The notes under the pieces are model-generated. The model had not been told where the DNA came from. It searched no databases and saw only the letters and a program-made list of their open reading frames with translations. Source: Paenibacillus glycanilyticus (GTDB taxonomy: Bacteria > Bacillota > Bacilli > Paenibacillales > Paenibacillaceae). From it: 64,000 nt of DNA. Each line of letters starts with the position of its first letter. Position 1 is the first letter of the stretch. Below, in pieces: positions 16,745-25,070 of the stretch. The stretch spans positions 62,001 through 126,000 of the forward strand of contig NZ_BSSQ01000019.1 of the NCBI RefSeq assembly GCF_030161375.1, given 5' to 3'. The translations under genes were made by a program, and so were the position numbers.

Positions 16745-17128
16745 GTGGAATGCCCGTGGTGCAACAATGAGGTGGAAATTGTAAAAGGCAGGTGTCCAAA
16801 CTGCAGGAATAGACTTTATGAGGTGACGGAAGAGGATTTCTCGTCAGATCCGCATGTAAATAGCGACGGCAAATTGACGGAGGAAGCCAATATTATTGAA
16901 GTAATCGAAGATCATTTCAAATGCGGCAAATGTAACGGGACGGATTGCACGGTGAAGGAAATCGCAATGACTGGTGCAGGCTTGAGTAAACTGCTCGATA
17001 TCCAGCACAACCACTATTTGTTTGTCTCTTGCATGAACTGCGGCTCTGTGGAAATCTATGACCCAAATGTCCTGGAAGGCCACAAGGTTGGAAAATTGGG
17101 ATCTATTCTTGATGTTTTGTTCGGCTAA
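16745..17128 (+). CDS. Double zinc-ribbon protein (DUF2082-like)
   Basis: A 127-residue protein with two zinc sites: CPWC (C3, C6) with CPNC (C17, C20), and CGKC (C60, C63) with CMNC (C96, C99). The C-terminal part resembles the nucleic-acid-binding zinc-ribbon family DUF2082 (KCGKCNG.., FVSCMNCGSVEIYDP). GTG start at 16745, with AGAAGGAGTGA upstream. Role unknown; small two-ribbon proteins of this type are usually general stress or nucleic-acid accessory proteins. A strong terminator follows. Confidence 0.8.
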   Translation: MECPWCNNEVEIVKGRCPNCRNRLYEVTEEDFSSDPHVNSDGKLTEEANIIEVIEDHFKCGKCNGTDCTVKEIAMTGAGLSKLLDIQHNHYLFVSCMNCGSVEIYDPNVLEGHKVGKLGSILDVLFG

Positions 17129-17151
17129 ATTTAGAAGATGTGCGCCTAGGC

Positions 17152-17184
17152 AGAGGTAAGGGGGATGACCCCTTACCTCTTTAT
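17152..17184 (+). terminator. Terminator after the zinc-ribbon gene
   Basis: AGAGGTAAGGGG pairs with CCCCTTACCTCT around ATGA, followed by a short T-rich tail. Confidence 0.8.
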
Positions 17185-17328
17185 GTTTATTCAAGGGGAG
17201 AACAAGCACAAGGAATTCAATACAAAGTAGCATCTTGCAATCGCATGGACTTTCATTCAATAATCTAGTTGAAGAGGAAAATGACGAGAAGATTATGAGA
17301 CATGTACCGGCGAGAGGGGAAGTATTCG

Positions 17329-17784
17329 GTGTCCAAAGTTACATTAACCAATATGTGTATGGTATACAATAAAGAAACGAACGAAGTATTAGTTCAAGAA
17401 CGAGTGAAGTCTTGGAAAGGCATTGCTTTTCCAGGAGGCCATGTGGAGGATGGAGAAAGTTTAATCGACTCTGCCATTCGAGAAATTAGGGAGGAAACAG
17501 GGTTAATCGTTTCTAATTTGGAACCATGCGGCATTATTCATTGGTATAACGACGAAACAGGCGAGAAGTATTTTGTCTTTAACTATAGAACAGAAGTATA
17601 TAGCGGAGAACTAGTAGAGCAAACCGACGAAGGCAGCGTATTTTGGGTGAATAAAAGTGAATTGCCGTCACTTCAACTGTCAGATGGGATGAGGGAACGT
17701 CTCCCGATGTTTCTAGACAAGAAATACTCGGAAGGTTATGGGGTGTGGAACAAAGCACAAGAAAGTCAAATGAAATGGTTATGA
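17329..17784 (+). CDS. Nudix hydrolase (8-oxo-dGTP diphosphatase type)
   Basis: Nudix pyrophosphatase that hydrolyses a nucleoside diphosphate linked to another group, possibly oxidised nucleotides. The Nudix box is complete at residues 37-59 (GHVEDGES.....REIREETGL), preceded by KGIAFPGG. GTG 17329 is preferred: AGAGGGGAAG lies upstream, and the typical N-terminus VTLTNMCMVYN begins at once. ATG 17302 would add nine unrelated residues. Length 151 is typical of the NudA/MutT1 size class. Substrate cannot be read from sequence. Confidence 0.88.
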   Translation: MSKVTLTNMCMVYNKETNEVLVQERVKSWKGIAFPGGHVEDGESLIDSAIREIREETGLIVSNLEPCGIIHWYNDETGEKYFVFNYRTEVYSGELVEQTDEGSVFWVNKSELPSLQLSDGMRERLPMFLDKKYSEGYGVWNKAQESQMKWL

Positions 17785-17830
17785 TGGTGTTAGCTTTAAT
17801 AAAATAAATTAAAAATCGGAGGTGCTTCTT

Positions 17831-18577
17831 ATGACAATAGGATCACAAAAGGATATTGACGGGCTGAAGAAAATTGGAAGAGTCGTTGGGTTGACGATAA
17901 AAGAAATGAAGAGCCAGACCCGTGCCGGTATAACGACGAAAGAATTGGACAATATCGGGGGACAAATCCTGAAAAAATATGGAGCCGTGCCTGCTCCGAA
18001 GTCAACGTACAATTTCCCCGGTATCGCTTGTATAAGCGTTAATCACGAAGTTGCCCACGGAATACCGGGTGATCGAATCATTCAACCAGGCGATTTGGTG
18101 AATATCGACGTGTCGGCAGAACTAGGTGGTTATTACGCTGACGCAGGTCATTCTTTCGTGGTATCTCCATCTCATTCAACTCTCATACGCCTGTGTCAAT
18201 ACACGCACGATACAATGATGAAAGTCATCGTATCGCTTAAGCACGGAGTTAAATTGAACGAAGTTGGCAGGATGATTCAAAGCGAAGCTCAAAAAGGCGG
18301 CTATCAGGTCATTCAAAATCTGTGCAGCCACGGTATAGGGAAAGCGCTGCATGAAGCTCCAACAGAGATTCTGCCAATCTATAACAAACACGATAAACGG
18401 GTATTGAAAGAGGGGATGGTCATTACCATCGAACCTTTCTTATCCACTGGCGCACGATTTGTTGTTGAGCAACCGGATGGATGGACGTTAACGGTACCCG
18501 ACAAGAGCTTTGTAGCGCAACATGAACACACGATAATCATCACGAAAGATCAGCCCATTATCGTGACGGCCGTATAA
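17831..18577 (+). CDS. map: Type I methionyl aminopeptidase
   Basis: Removes the N-terminal methionine from nascent proteins in the cytoplasm. The metal and catalytic residues are all present: H76 (AHG), D93 and D104 (NIDV, ADAGHS), H167 (CSHGIG), E201 (TIEPF) and E232 (QHEHT). Length 248 is normal for the short bacterial form. ATG 17831 lies eight bases after GGAGGTG. Firmicutes often carry a second map beside adk/secY, so this is probably an extra copy. Its last 20 bases overlap the convergent AraC gene. Confidence 0.94.
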   Translation: MTIGSQKDIDGLKKIGRVVGLTIKEMKSQTRAGITTKELDNIGGQILKKYGAVPAPKSTYNFPGIACISVNHEVAHGIPGDRIIQPGDLVNIDVSAELGGYYADAGHSFVVSPSHSTLIRLCQYTHDTMMKVIVSLKHGVKLNEVGRMIQSEAQKGGYQVIQNLCSHGIGKALHEAPTEILPIYNKHDKRVLKEGMVITIEPFLSTGARFVVEQPDGWTLTVPDKSFVAQHEHTIIITKDQPIIVTAV

Positions 18578-19334
18578 ATTCGGATGGGGACATCCCGATC
18601 GATTTGCGGAACATGCGGAAAAAGGAAGATGAATCGTAATACCCCAGATAGAGGGCAATCTCCGCTACCGTCATGTCGGAATGGAGGAGTAGACGGCAGG
18701 CTTCTTGCATGCGTAGGTGATGCAGGTAGCGAACTGGAGATTGACCAAATACCTCCTTGAATAAAGCCGTCGTATAATTCGGCGAGCGATGGATCAGCTT
18801 CCCAAGCTGGTCAATCTCTACGGGATCACGATAATGTTCGAGCAAATACTGCTTCACCTGCTGTGCATAATGCATCTTGGCCGGAGTCACCTCCGGCTTT
18901 TCTAATTCTCTTGCGAGGAGGCCGATTAGCTCTTGTGTCAGACTTGTACAAATCAAGGAGGCATAGCTGCGGCCTTCTCTCATTTCTTCAAACAGCTTCA
19001 TGAATTTGTGCTGAAAATAATTGAAGTTGGAAAGCCGGAATCGAATGAATTCTCCTTGGTGAAGGAAAGGAATATTCAAGTTGATCCCCGGCTTCAGCGT
19101 AATCAGAACCGTATATTTCTGATGGGAGATGCCGGGAATGGTATCTCCGCTGCGCAATGTGGACTGCGGAATATACAAGAAATCTCCCCGCTCGGCAATG
19201 ACCTCTTGACTATTAATGGTATATTTCACTTTCCCATCGGTAACGAGAACAAGAACATGATAGCGCAGCACTTCGCTTTGGGTACGCCAGCCCGTTATAC
19301 GGTCATCGAAATTTACACTTAAGAGATCAAACAT
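18558..19334 (-). CDS. AraC-family transcriptional regulator
   Basis: Two-domain regulator of 258 residues: an N-terminal cupin-like sensor (about 10-120; VLVLVTDGKVKYTINSQE) and a C-terminal double helix-turn-helix (about 155-255; PVEIDQLGKLIHRSPNYTTALFKEVFG and MTVAEIALYLGYYDSSSFFRMFRKSIGMSPSEF). ATG at 19332-19334 follows GGAG. It is divergent from the sulfatase gene with about 200 bases between, so it is the likely activator of that gene, probably sensing a sugar or sulfated sugar. The ligand is inferred, not seen. Confidence 0.92.
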   Translation of the reverse strand: MFDLLSVNFDDRITGWRTQSEVLRYHVLVLVTDGKVKYTINSQEVIAERGDFLYIPQSTLRSGDTIPGISHQKYTVLITLKPGINLNIPFLHQGEFIRFRLSNFNYFQHKFMKLFEEMREGRSYASLICTSLTQELIGLLARELEKPEVTPAKMHYAQQVKQYLLEHYRDPVEIDQLGKLIHRSPNYTTALFKEVFGQSPVRYLHHLRMQEACRLLLHSDMTVAEIALYLGYYDSSSFFRMFRKSIGMSPSEFIRPSR

Positions 19335-19539
19335 AATTACTCCGTCCTTTACGGTATTTCTTAATAAATACTAGCAAAAATGCTCGTTCAGGTAAATGGC
19401 CGGCAGGATCAATGAGGCTTTCAGAATCGTTGAAATGTACATGTGGGTGATGGAATATACGTCGACCTTTCAAAAGCCCTAATTCTATAATGAGGGTATA
19501 GCCGTAACGGCATGCCTGATAATAGGGAGGACTTGATTG

Positions 19540-21015
19540 ATGAGAGTTTTGCTGCTGGATTTGGATTCGACAAGACCGGATCATCTGGGTTGTTATGGGT
19601 ACCCGCGGAACACATCTCCGAATATAGACAGGATTGCCGAGCAAGGCGTACGGTTCGAGAACTATTATACCTCCGACGCGCCATGTTTCCCGTCGCGAAC
19701 GGCTTTAATGACAGGACGCTTTGGCATTCATAACGGGGTTGTCGGGCATGGGGGGACGGCAGCCGATGTTCGCCATGAAGGCCCAACTAGGGATTTCCGC
19801 GACCGCCTAGCGTCTGAAAGCTTCCCGGCTTTATTCCGTCAGGCGGGGCTGCGGACAGCTCTTGTGAGCCCGTTTGGGGAGAGGCATTCCGCGTGGACAT
19901 TCTATGCGGGATTTAACGAAATACATAATACCGGCAAAGGCGGAATGGAGTCCGCGGAGGAAGTAACGCCGGTCGTCCTTGACTGGATCGACCGGAACGC
20001 GGAGCAAGACAATTGGATGCTCTATGTGAACTATTGGGATCCGCATACCCCGTACCGAGCTCCGGAGTCATTCGGTGATCCATTCAAAGATGACCCGTTG
20101 CCGGAGTGGATTACGGATGAGGTGCTTGAGCAGCACATGCGCAAAGTGGGTCCGCATAGCGCAAGCGAGATCAATATGTACGACAATTCGACGTCTTCGA
20201 AGTTCCCTCGGCATCCGGGCGATATCCGCGGCCGAGATGACCTGAGGCGCATGATGGACGGTTATGATTGCGGAGTCCGCTTCATGGATGAGAACATTGG
20301 CCAATTATTTGCACGGCTTGAAGAGAAAGGCGTAATGGATGATCTGATCATAATCATTACGGCTGACCACGGCGAGAACATGGGCGAACTTGGCATTTAC
20401 GGCGAGCATGGCACGGCTGATCAAGGAACCTGCCGCATTCCCATGATTATTCGTTGGCCAGGCATGAAGAAGGGAATCATCGACAAAGGTCTTCATTACC
20501 ATCTGGATCTGCCGCCAACCATCGCTGAACTGCTTGGACGCGAACCGATGCCAAGTTGGGACGGTACAAGCTACGCAGAGGTATTGCGGAGCGGCGAAGC
20601 ATCGGGCAGAGATTATTTGGTCGTATCGCAATGCGCGCATGTGTGCCAGCGAAGCGTTCGGTTTGGCGATTGGCTCTACATTCGGACGTATCATGACGGC
20701 TATCATCTATTCGATAAGGAAATGCTCTATCATCTAACCGATGATCCGCATGAACAGAACAACCTAGCGGCTGAGCGGCCCGATATTTGCAGGGAAGCCG
20801 TCTACCTACTGAACGATTGGCATGATACGATGATGTCATCCATGCCTCATGATACGGATCCGTTGTGGACGGTCATGAAGGAAGGCGGTCCTTATCATGC
20901 GAAGGGATCACTGCCGCGTTACATAGAGCGGCTTCAGCAGACGGGACGGGGCGACGCCGTGCCGGAACTGATCCGCAGACATCCCCGGGAAATGAAAGAG
21001 CAGCGCAAGTCGTAA
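19540..21015 (+). CDS. Cys-type sulfatase (formylglycine-dependent)
   Basis: Alkaline-phosphatase-fold sulfatase that hydrolyses sulfate esters. The signature CFPSR (C49 in APCFPSRTALMTGR) marks the cysteine converted to formylglycine. N-terminal DLDSTRPDHLGCYGY and internal TADHGENMGELG give metal ligands. Length is 491. There is no signal peptide, so the enzyme would be cytoplasmic. No anaerobic or aerobic sulfatase-maturating enzyme gene lies in the window, so one must exist elsewhere. ATG 19540, with GGGAGG at 19525-19530, is preferred to TTG 19537. Substrate unknown; the divergent AraC regulator suggests inducible use. Confidence 0.92.
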   Translation: MRVLLLDLDSTRPDHLGCYGYPRNTSPNIDRIAEQGVRFENYYTSDAPCFPSRTALMTGRFGIHNGVVGHGGTAADVRHEGPTRDFRDRLASESFPALFRQAGLRTALVSPFGERHSAWTFYAGFNEIHNTGKGGMESAEEVTPVVLDWIDRNAEQDNWMLYVNYWDPHTPYRAPESFGDPFKDDPLPEWITDEVLEQHMRKVGPHSASEINMYDNSTSSKFPRHPGDIRGRDDLRRMMDGYDCGVRFMDENIGQLFARLEEKGVMDDLIIIITADHGENMGELGIYGEHGTADQGTCRIPMIIRWPGMKKGIIDKGLHYHLDLPPTIAELLGREPMPSWDGTSYAEVLRSGEASGRDYLVVSQCAHVCQRSVRFGDWLYIRTYHDGYHLFDKEMLYHLTDDPHEQNNLAAERPDICREAVYLLNDWHDTMMSSMPHDTDPLWTVMKEGGPYHAKGSLPRYIERLQQTGRGDAVPELIRRHPREMKEQRKS

Positions 21016-21021
21016 AACGCA

Positions 21022-21060
21022 AAGAAGCCGTTCCAGTCAGATTGGAACGGCTTCTTTTTT
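21022..21060. terminator. Bidirectional terminator between sulfatase and mscS-type genes
   Basis: AAGAAGCCGTTCCA pairs with TGGAACGGCTTCTT around a seven-base loop, with T runs at both ends as read from either strand. Confidence 0.92.
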
Positions 21061-21066
21061 ATGAGG

Positions 21067-22311
21067 CTAATAAACTTCGGACTTTGCTCGGTTGTTTCTG
21101 AAATCTTGCCCGGATGGGCTTTGGAACACTTGCAAACCAAATTCCGGCGCAACGGCAAGGATATGGTCGAATAAATCCGATTGAACCGCCTCATATACGG
21201 CCCAGTTAATGTTATTTGTGAAAGCATATATTTCAAGTGGCAATCCGTTCTGACCGGGGGCAAGTTGTCTGACGATCTTTGTCATGCCTTTATGGATTTT
21301 CGGGTGCTGCTCGATATACCGCTCCACATACGCGCGGAACACGCCGATATTCGTCATTGCTCGGCCGTTTACCGCAACCGTGGAGTCAATGTCATGTTCC
21401 CGGTTATAGTGTAGAATCTCCTTCTCTTTATCGAGAATATAATCGCTCAGCACATGAATTTTCTTGAATTTCTCAATAGCCTCCGGCGTGCAGAATCCGA
21501 TGCTATTCATATCGATATATACGGAACGCTTGATGCGGCGGCCGCCGGCATCCTGCATGCCTCTCCAATTAATGAATGAATCTGAGATGAGTGCGTATGA
21601 AGGAATTGTTGTGATGGTTTTATCGAAATTTTGTACCTTAACCGTATGTAGGGAAATATCGATGATGTCTCCGTCCGCTCCATACTTGGGCATTTCAATC
21701 CAATCGCCAACCCGGACCATATCGTTAGCGGTTAACTGGACACCGGCAACAAGGCCAAGCAGCGAATCTTTGAAGATCAGCATCATCACGGCGGACAAGG
21801 CGCCAATTCCGCTTATTAGGATTACAGGACTTTCGCCAATCAGGGTAGAGATGGCCAATATGCCGCCAATAATGAACAGGAAGATCTCAACCACCTGAAC
21901 GTAACCCTTGATCGGGCGACTCCTGGAAATGTCGTAAGTTCGATAAATATCGTTAACCGCGTTAAGGAACGCATCCAGCACGAGAAGCGCTACAATGATG
22001 AGATAAATCGTAATTCCTTTTGCGATCAGAGCCTGGTAGTTTGCAAAGTTGAACGAAAAATAATAAAGGATAATAGCAGGGACGATATGGGACAGCTTAT
22101 GGAAAACCCTGCGCTCTAGCAGGAAATTATCCCATTGAAATCTGGTGTTCCGGATGTAGTGGGTAACGATGCGAAGCACAACTTTCTTGGTTAAGAAGTT
22201 AGCTGCTATACATGTGATCCCAACGATGACGACAAGGGAAATAGTGGCCAGATAATTGGCTAGGCCATTGCTAATTCCTAATTCTACAAACCAATCTTTG
22301 ATGTAATTCAT
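21067..22311 (-). CDS. MscS-family mechanosensitive ion channel (YbdG-like)
   Basis: Small-conductance mechanosensitive channel that releases solutes after hypo-osmotic shock. Five or so hydrophobic helices precede the MscS beta domain, whose signature KDSLLGLVAGVQLTANDMVRVGDWIEMP sits around residues 185-215. The protein resembles the YbdG/MscM subgroup in its long C-terminal region. ATG at 22309-22311 has GGAGGA upstream and starts a typical membrane N-terminus; the longer reading to 22518 would add 69 unrelated residues. Size 414 is normal. Confidence 0.92.
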   Translation of the reverse strand: MNYIKDWFVELGISNGLANYLATISLVVIVGITCIAANFLTKKVVLRIVTHYIRNTRFQWDNFLLERRVFHKLSHIVPAIILYYFSFNFANYQALIAKGITIYLIIVALLVLDAFLNAVNDIYRTYDISRSRPIKGYVQVVEIFLFIIGGILAISTLIGESPVILISGIGALSAVMMLIFKDSLLGLVAGVQLTANDMVRVGDWIEMPKYGADGDIIDISLHTVKVQNFDKTITTIPSYALISDSFINWRGMQDAGGRRIKRSVYIDMNSIGFCTPEAIEKFKKIHVLSDYILDKEKEILHYNREHDIDSTVAVNGRAMTNIGVFRAYVERYIEQHPKIHKGMTKIVRQLAPGQNGLPLEIYAFTNNINWAVYEAVQSDLFDHILAVAPEFGLQVFQSPSGQDFRNNRAKSEVY

Positions 22312-22517
22312 TATTCCTCCTTCAATAAACAGAGCTCCCGAGGGGGCTTTTCCTATTTTACGATGGTACTGAATACAATCCCTCCCGTCAACTAAACCTG
22401 TCCTTACAATAAAATACAGTCGCATGTTAGCTGAGTACAACGCGATTATTAAGACAAAAGGAACACATCCGATTCGCCTACAATATGATGAGTCTAGAAA
22501 GCTAAAGAGGTGAGCCA

Positions 22518-22958
22518 ATGGCAGTTGTAAAAGCCAGGAGTCAGGATATTGATATGTTGGCTAGGTTGCTGCGAGCAGAGGCAGAGACCGAAGGCGAACA
22601 GGGCATGCTCCTAGTTGGAAATGTAGGCGTTAACCGGATAAGAGGGAATTGCTCCGACTTCAAAAATATCCGCACAATCCCCCAAATGATCAACCAGCCG
22701 CATGCGTTTGAAGCATTGCAGCATAGTTTGTACTATCAAGGCGCAAGAGAAAGAGAAAAACGTCTGGCGCAACGGGCTGTGAATGGGGAGCGGAGTTGGC
22801 CAGGCGAGTTCTCGCTATGGTATTTCCGGCCAGGATCATTCGATAATCCAGGACCATGTCCGCCAACTTGGTATGACCAACCGTTTGTAGGCCGATGGAA
22901 GAAGCATTGCTTTTATCAACCAACCGTTAAAGAATGCGAAAATATCTATAATACGTAA
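22518..22958 (+). CDS. cwlJ: CwlJ-type cell wall hydrolase (spore cortex-lytic)
   Basis: Cell wall hydrolase of the SleB/CwlJ catalytic family, needed for cortex breakdown during spore germination. The catalytic Glu lies in LLRAEAETEGEQGM near the N-terminus, followed by GVNRIRGNC and the conserved FSLWYFRPG region. There is no signal peptide and no peptidoglycan-binding domain, which fits CwlJ (made in the mother cell) rather than exported SleB. Length 146 is typical. ATG 22518 has AAAGAGGTGA upstream. No gerQ partner is present here. Confidence 0.9.
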   Translation: MAVVKARSQDIDMLARLLRAEAETEGEQGMLLVGNVGVNRIRGNCSDFKNIRTIPQMINQPHAFEALQHSLYYQGAREREKRLAQRAVNGERSWPGEFSLWYFRPGSFDNPGPCPPTWYDQPFVGRWKKHCFYQPTVKECENIYNT

Positions 22959-22968
22959 GACAAATGGA

Positions 22969-23009
22969 AAAAAGGATGCGTTCAAGCGAACGCATCCTTT
23001 TTATTTATT
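22969..23009 (+). terminator. Terminator after cwlJ
   Basis: AAAGGATGCGTTC pairs with GAACGCATCCTTT around AAGC, with flanking A and T runs. Confidence 0.9.
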
Positions 23010-23222
23010 TGGCGGCGGGTACAACCTACTAATAGAAGGAAAATTTTTACTTCGTCACGAATTATTCAGAATTGGTTACTTCCATTCTTCGAAAGCTGAT
23101 TTTCCCATCTCAACTATTGCTTGATAGGTTCATATCCGTGAGCGTGCTATGCTGATTTCAACAGTACACTTCATCCCTATTTCATTAGGTTGAAGCAACC
23201 ATTCTTTCTAGGAGGTTTTAGA

Positions 23223-25070
23223 GTGTCAACAGAGAAAAAAGCCGCATACTCCGCGTGGTCAAACATCTTGTACTCCATGCAGTTGCATTGGCGGGCAAGG
23301 CCGCTTACGCTCATTTGTTGTGCCGTCTCGGTGATTGTAGGCGTAGGCGTACCTTTTGTTAACATTTATATGCCCAAAATTGTCATCGACAACATTACTG
23401 CGGGTGTAACGCCAAGCGAGTTTATTCTGTCGGTGGGCATCATGGCGCTTGTCCTGGCCGTGCTAAGCAGCGCTAAGAGCTACTCCGATCTCATCACGAA
23501 TGAATCCGTAGGGACCATCAGCATATTGAAACACCTCCAAACCGTCATGCATAAACATTTGAATATGGACTTCGAGGTGCTGGAAAGCCCCGGGTACGCC
23601 AAACGAGGCGAAAAAGCATGGCGTGCCATGCAAAGCAATCACTCTCCAGCCTCCAATATACCGAGAAACCTATCGCAGGTTCTGATGAACGTATTTGGGT
23701 TTCTTGTATATGGAACAGTCATTGTAACTGTACATCCCCTTATTATTCTCTTCCTAGCCTTGTCGGCCGCAATCAATTGGTTTGCGCTCTCCCGTGCCCG
23801 AAAGGTGGAGAGGGACACGCGGGAAGAGCGGTCCAGGCTTCAAGGAAAACTTGGGTATCTACATAGGGTAGCGAAAGAACAATCCGGTGGCAAAGACGTC
23901 CGTCTATATGACCTGGGCAGCTTAATCCGCGGTATATTTCATAACGTACTTGGTGCCTCAACGGAAAAAGAGCATAAGGTAGCGACTGGCGATATGAAAG
24001 CCCAGTTATCGGATGCCGCGCTCAGTTTGGTTCGTGATGGTGCCGCGTATGCGTTTCTTATTTACTTGCTGCTAAACGGCGAGATGACACTGGGCAACTT
24101 TGTGCTCGTATTTGCCGCCATTGGCGCGTTTGCGGGCTGGCTATCCGGTATATTGACTAGCTCAAGCGAGCTAATCCGTGCTTTAAGCGAGCTGTCAGAT
24201 ATCCGCGATTATTTGGACGTCCCCGACATTTCGAATACTGGATCCGGCCATGCGCTGCCATCCGGCGATCTCCTTCCTCCCGCGATTACGTTAAGAAACG
24301 TTGGATATACGTATCCGGAGGCAAAGGAACCTACGCTCTACAACATCGATTTTGAGATCAAGCCAGGGGAGAAGATCGCGATTGTTGGGGCGAACGGAGC
24401 AGGCAAGACGACGCTTATTAAGCTCCTATGCGGATTGTATAAGCCAACAAGCGGGGAGATCACGCTAGGCGGCGTAGATATCACGCAATATAACAGAGAC
24501 GAATATTTTTCGCTTTTTTCGACAGTATTTCAGGATATTCATCTCTTCTGCAGCGATATTGCCGGGAATATCTCGCAACAGTTACAGGAGCAGACGGATT
24601 ACGAGAAGGTAGAAGAATGTCTCGTTATGTCCGGACTAATGGAGAAGGTAAGAGGGCTTGAGAAAGGGGAATCCACGCTTCTTGTACGTCGGGTTCACAC
24701 GGACGCGATCGAACTCTCGGGTGGCGAGAAGCAGAAGCTGGCGCTTGCGCGAGCACTATACAAAGACGCGCCGGTGATCATCTTGGATGAACCTACGGCA
24801 GCGCTTGACCCGATCGCCGAAAGCGAGATTTACCAGCGATACGCCGACTTGACTGCAGGGCGAACATCGGTTTATATCTCCCATAGGCTGGCAAGCACGC
24901 GATTCTGCGACAGGATTCTATTAATCGACGGGGGCGGCATAGCCGAATGCGGCACGCATGACGAGCTTATGAGAAATGGCGGGAAATATGCCGAGATGTT
25001 TAACGTGCAGTCTCACTACTATAAGGATGGGGAGGTGAGCGACCATGAAGGAGCGCTCCATCTGGCATAA
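23223..25070 (+). CDS. ABC exporter half-transporter 1 (TMD-NBD)
   Basis: ABC transporter with permease and ATPase fused. Six-helix membrane domain occupies about residues 20-310, the nucleotide-binding domain about 340-580 with Walker A GANGAGKTT, signature LSGGEKQK, Walker B VIILDEPTAALDP and H-loop YISHRL. GTG 23223 follows AGGAGG; an ATG 33 bases upstream has no site. It overlaps the next gene by 26 bases, so the two form a heterodimer. The family is common with peptide-antibiotic or lipid export, but no precursor peptide or biosynthetic gene is adjacent, so the substrate is unknown. Confidence 0.9.
   Translation: MSTEKKAAYSAWSNILYSMQLHWRARPLTLICCAVSVIVGVGVPFVNIYMPKIVIDNITAGVTPSEFILSVGIMALVLAVLSSAKSYSDLITNESVGTISILKHLQTVMHKHLNMDFEVLESPGYAKRGEKAWRAMQSNHSPASNIPRNLSQVLMNVFGFLVYGTVIVTVHPLIILFLALSAAINWFALSRARKVERDTREERSRLQGKLGYLHRVAKEQSGGKDVRLYDLGSLIRGIFHNVLGASTEKEHKVATGDMKAQLSDAALSLVRDGAAYAFLIYLLLNGEMTLGNFVLVFAAIGAFAGWLSGILTSSSELIRALSELSDIRDYLDVPDISNTGSGHALPSGDLLPPAITLRNVGYTYPEAKEPTLYNIDFEIKPGEKIAIVGANGAGKTTLIKLLCGLYKPTSGEITLGGVDITQYNRDEYFSLFSTVFQDIHLFCSDIAGNISQQLQEQTDYEKVEECLVMSGLMEKVRGLEKGESTLLVRRVHTDAIELSGGEKQKLALARALYKDAPVIILDEPTAALDPIAESEIYQRYADLTAGRTSVYISHRLASTRFCDRILLIDGGGIAECGTHDELMRNGGKYAEMFNVQSHYYKDGEVSDHEGALHLA

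Noticed and set aside
22312..22518. N-terminal extension of the MscS channel by 69 residues
   Set aside because: The extension is upstream of a strong ribosome site and ATG, and is not like the family.
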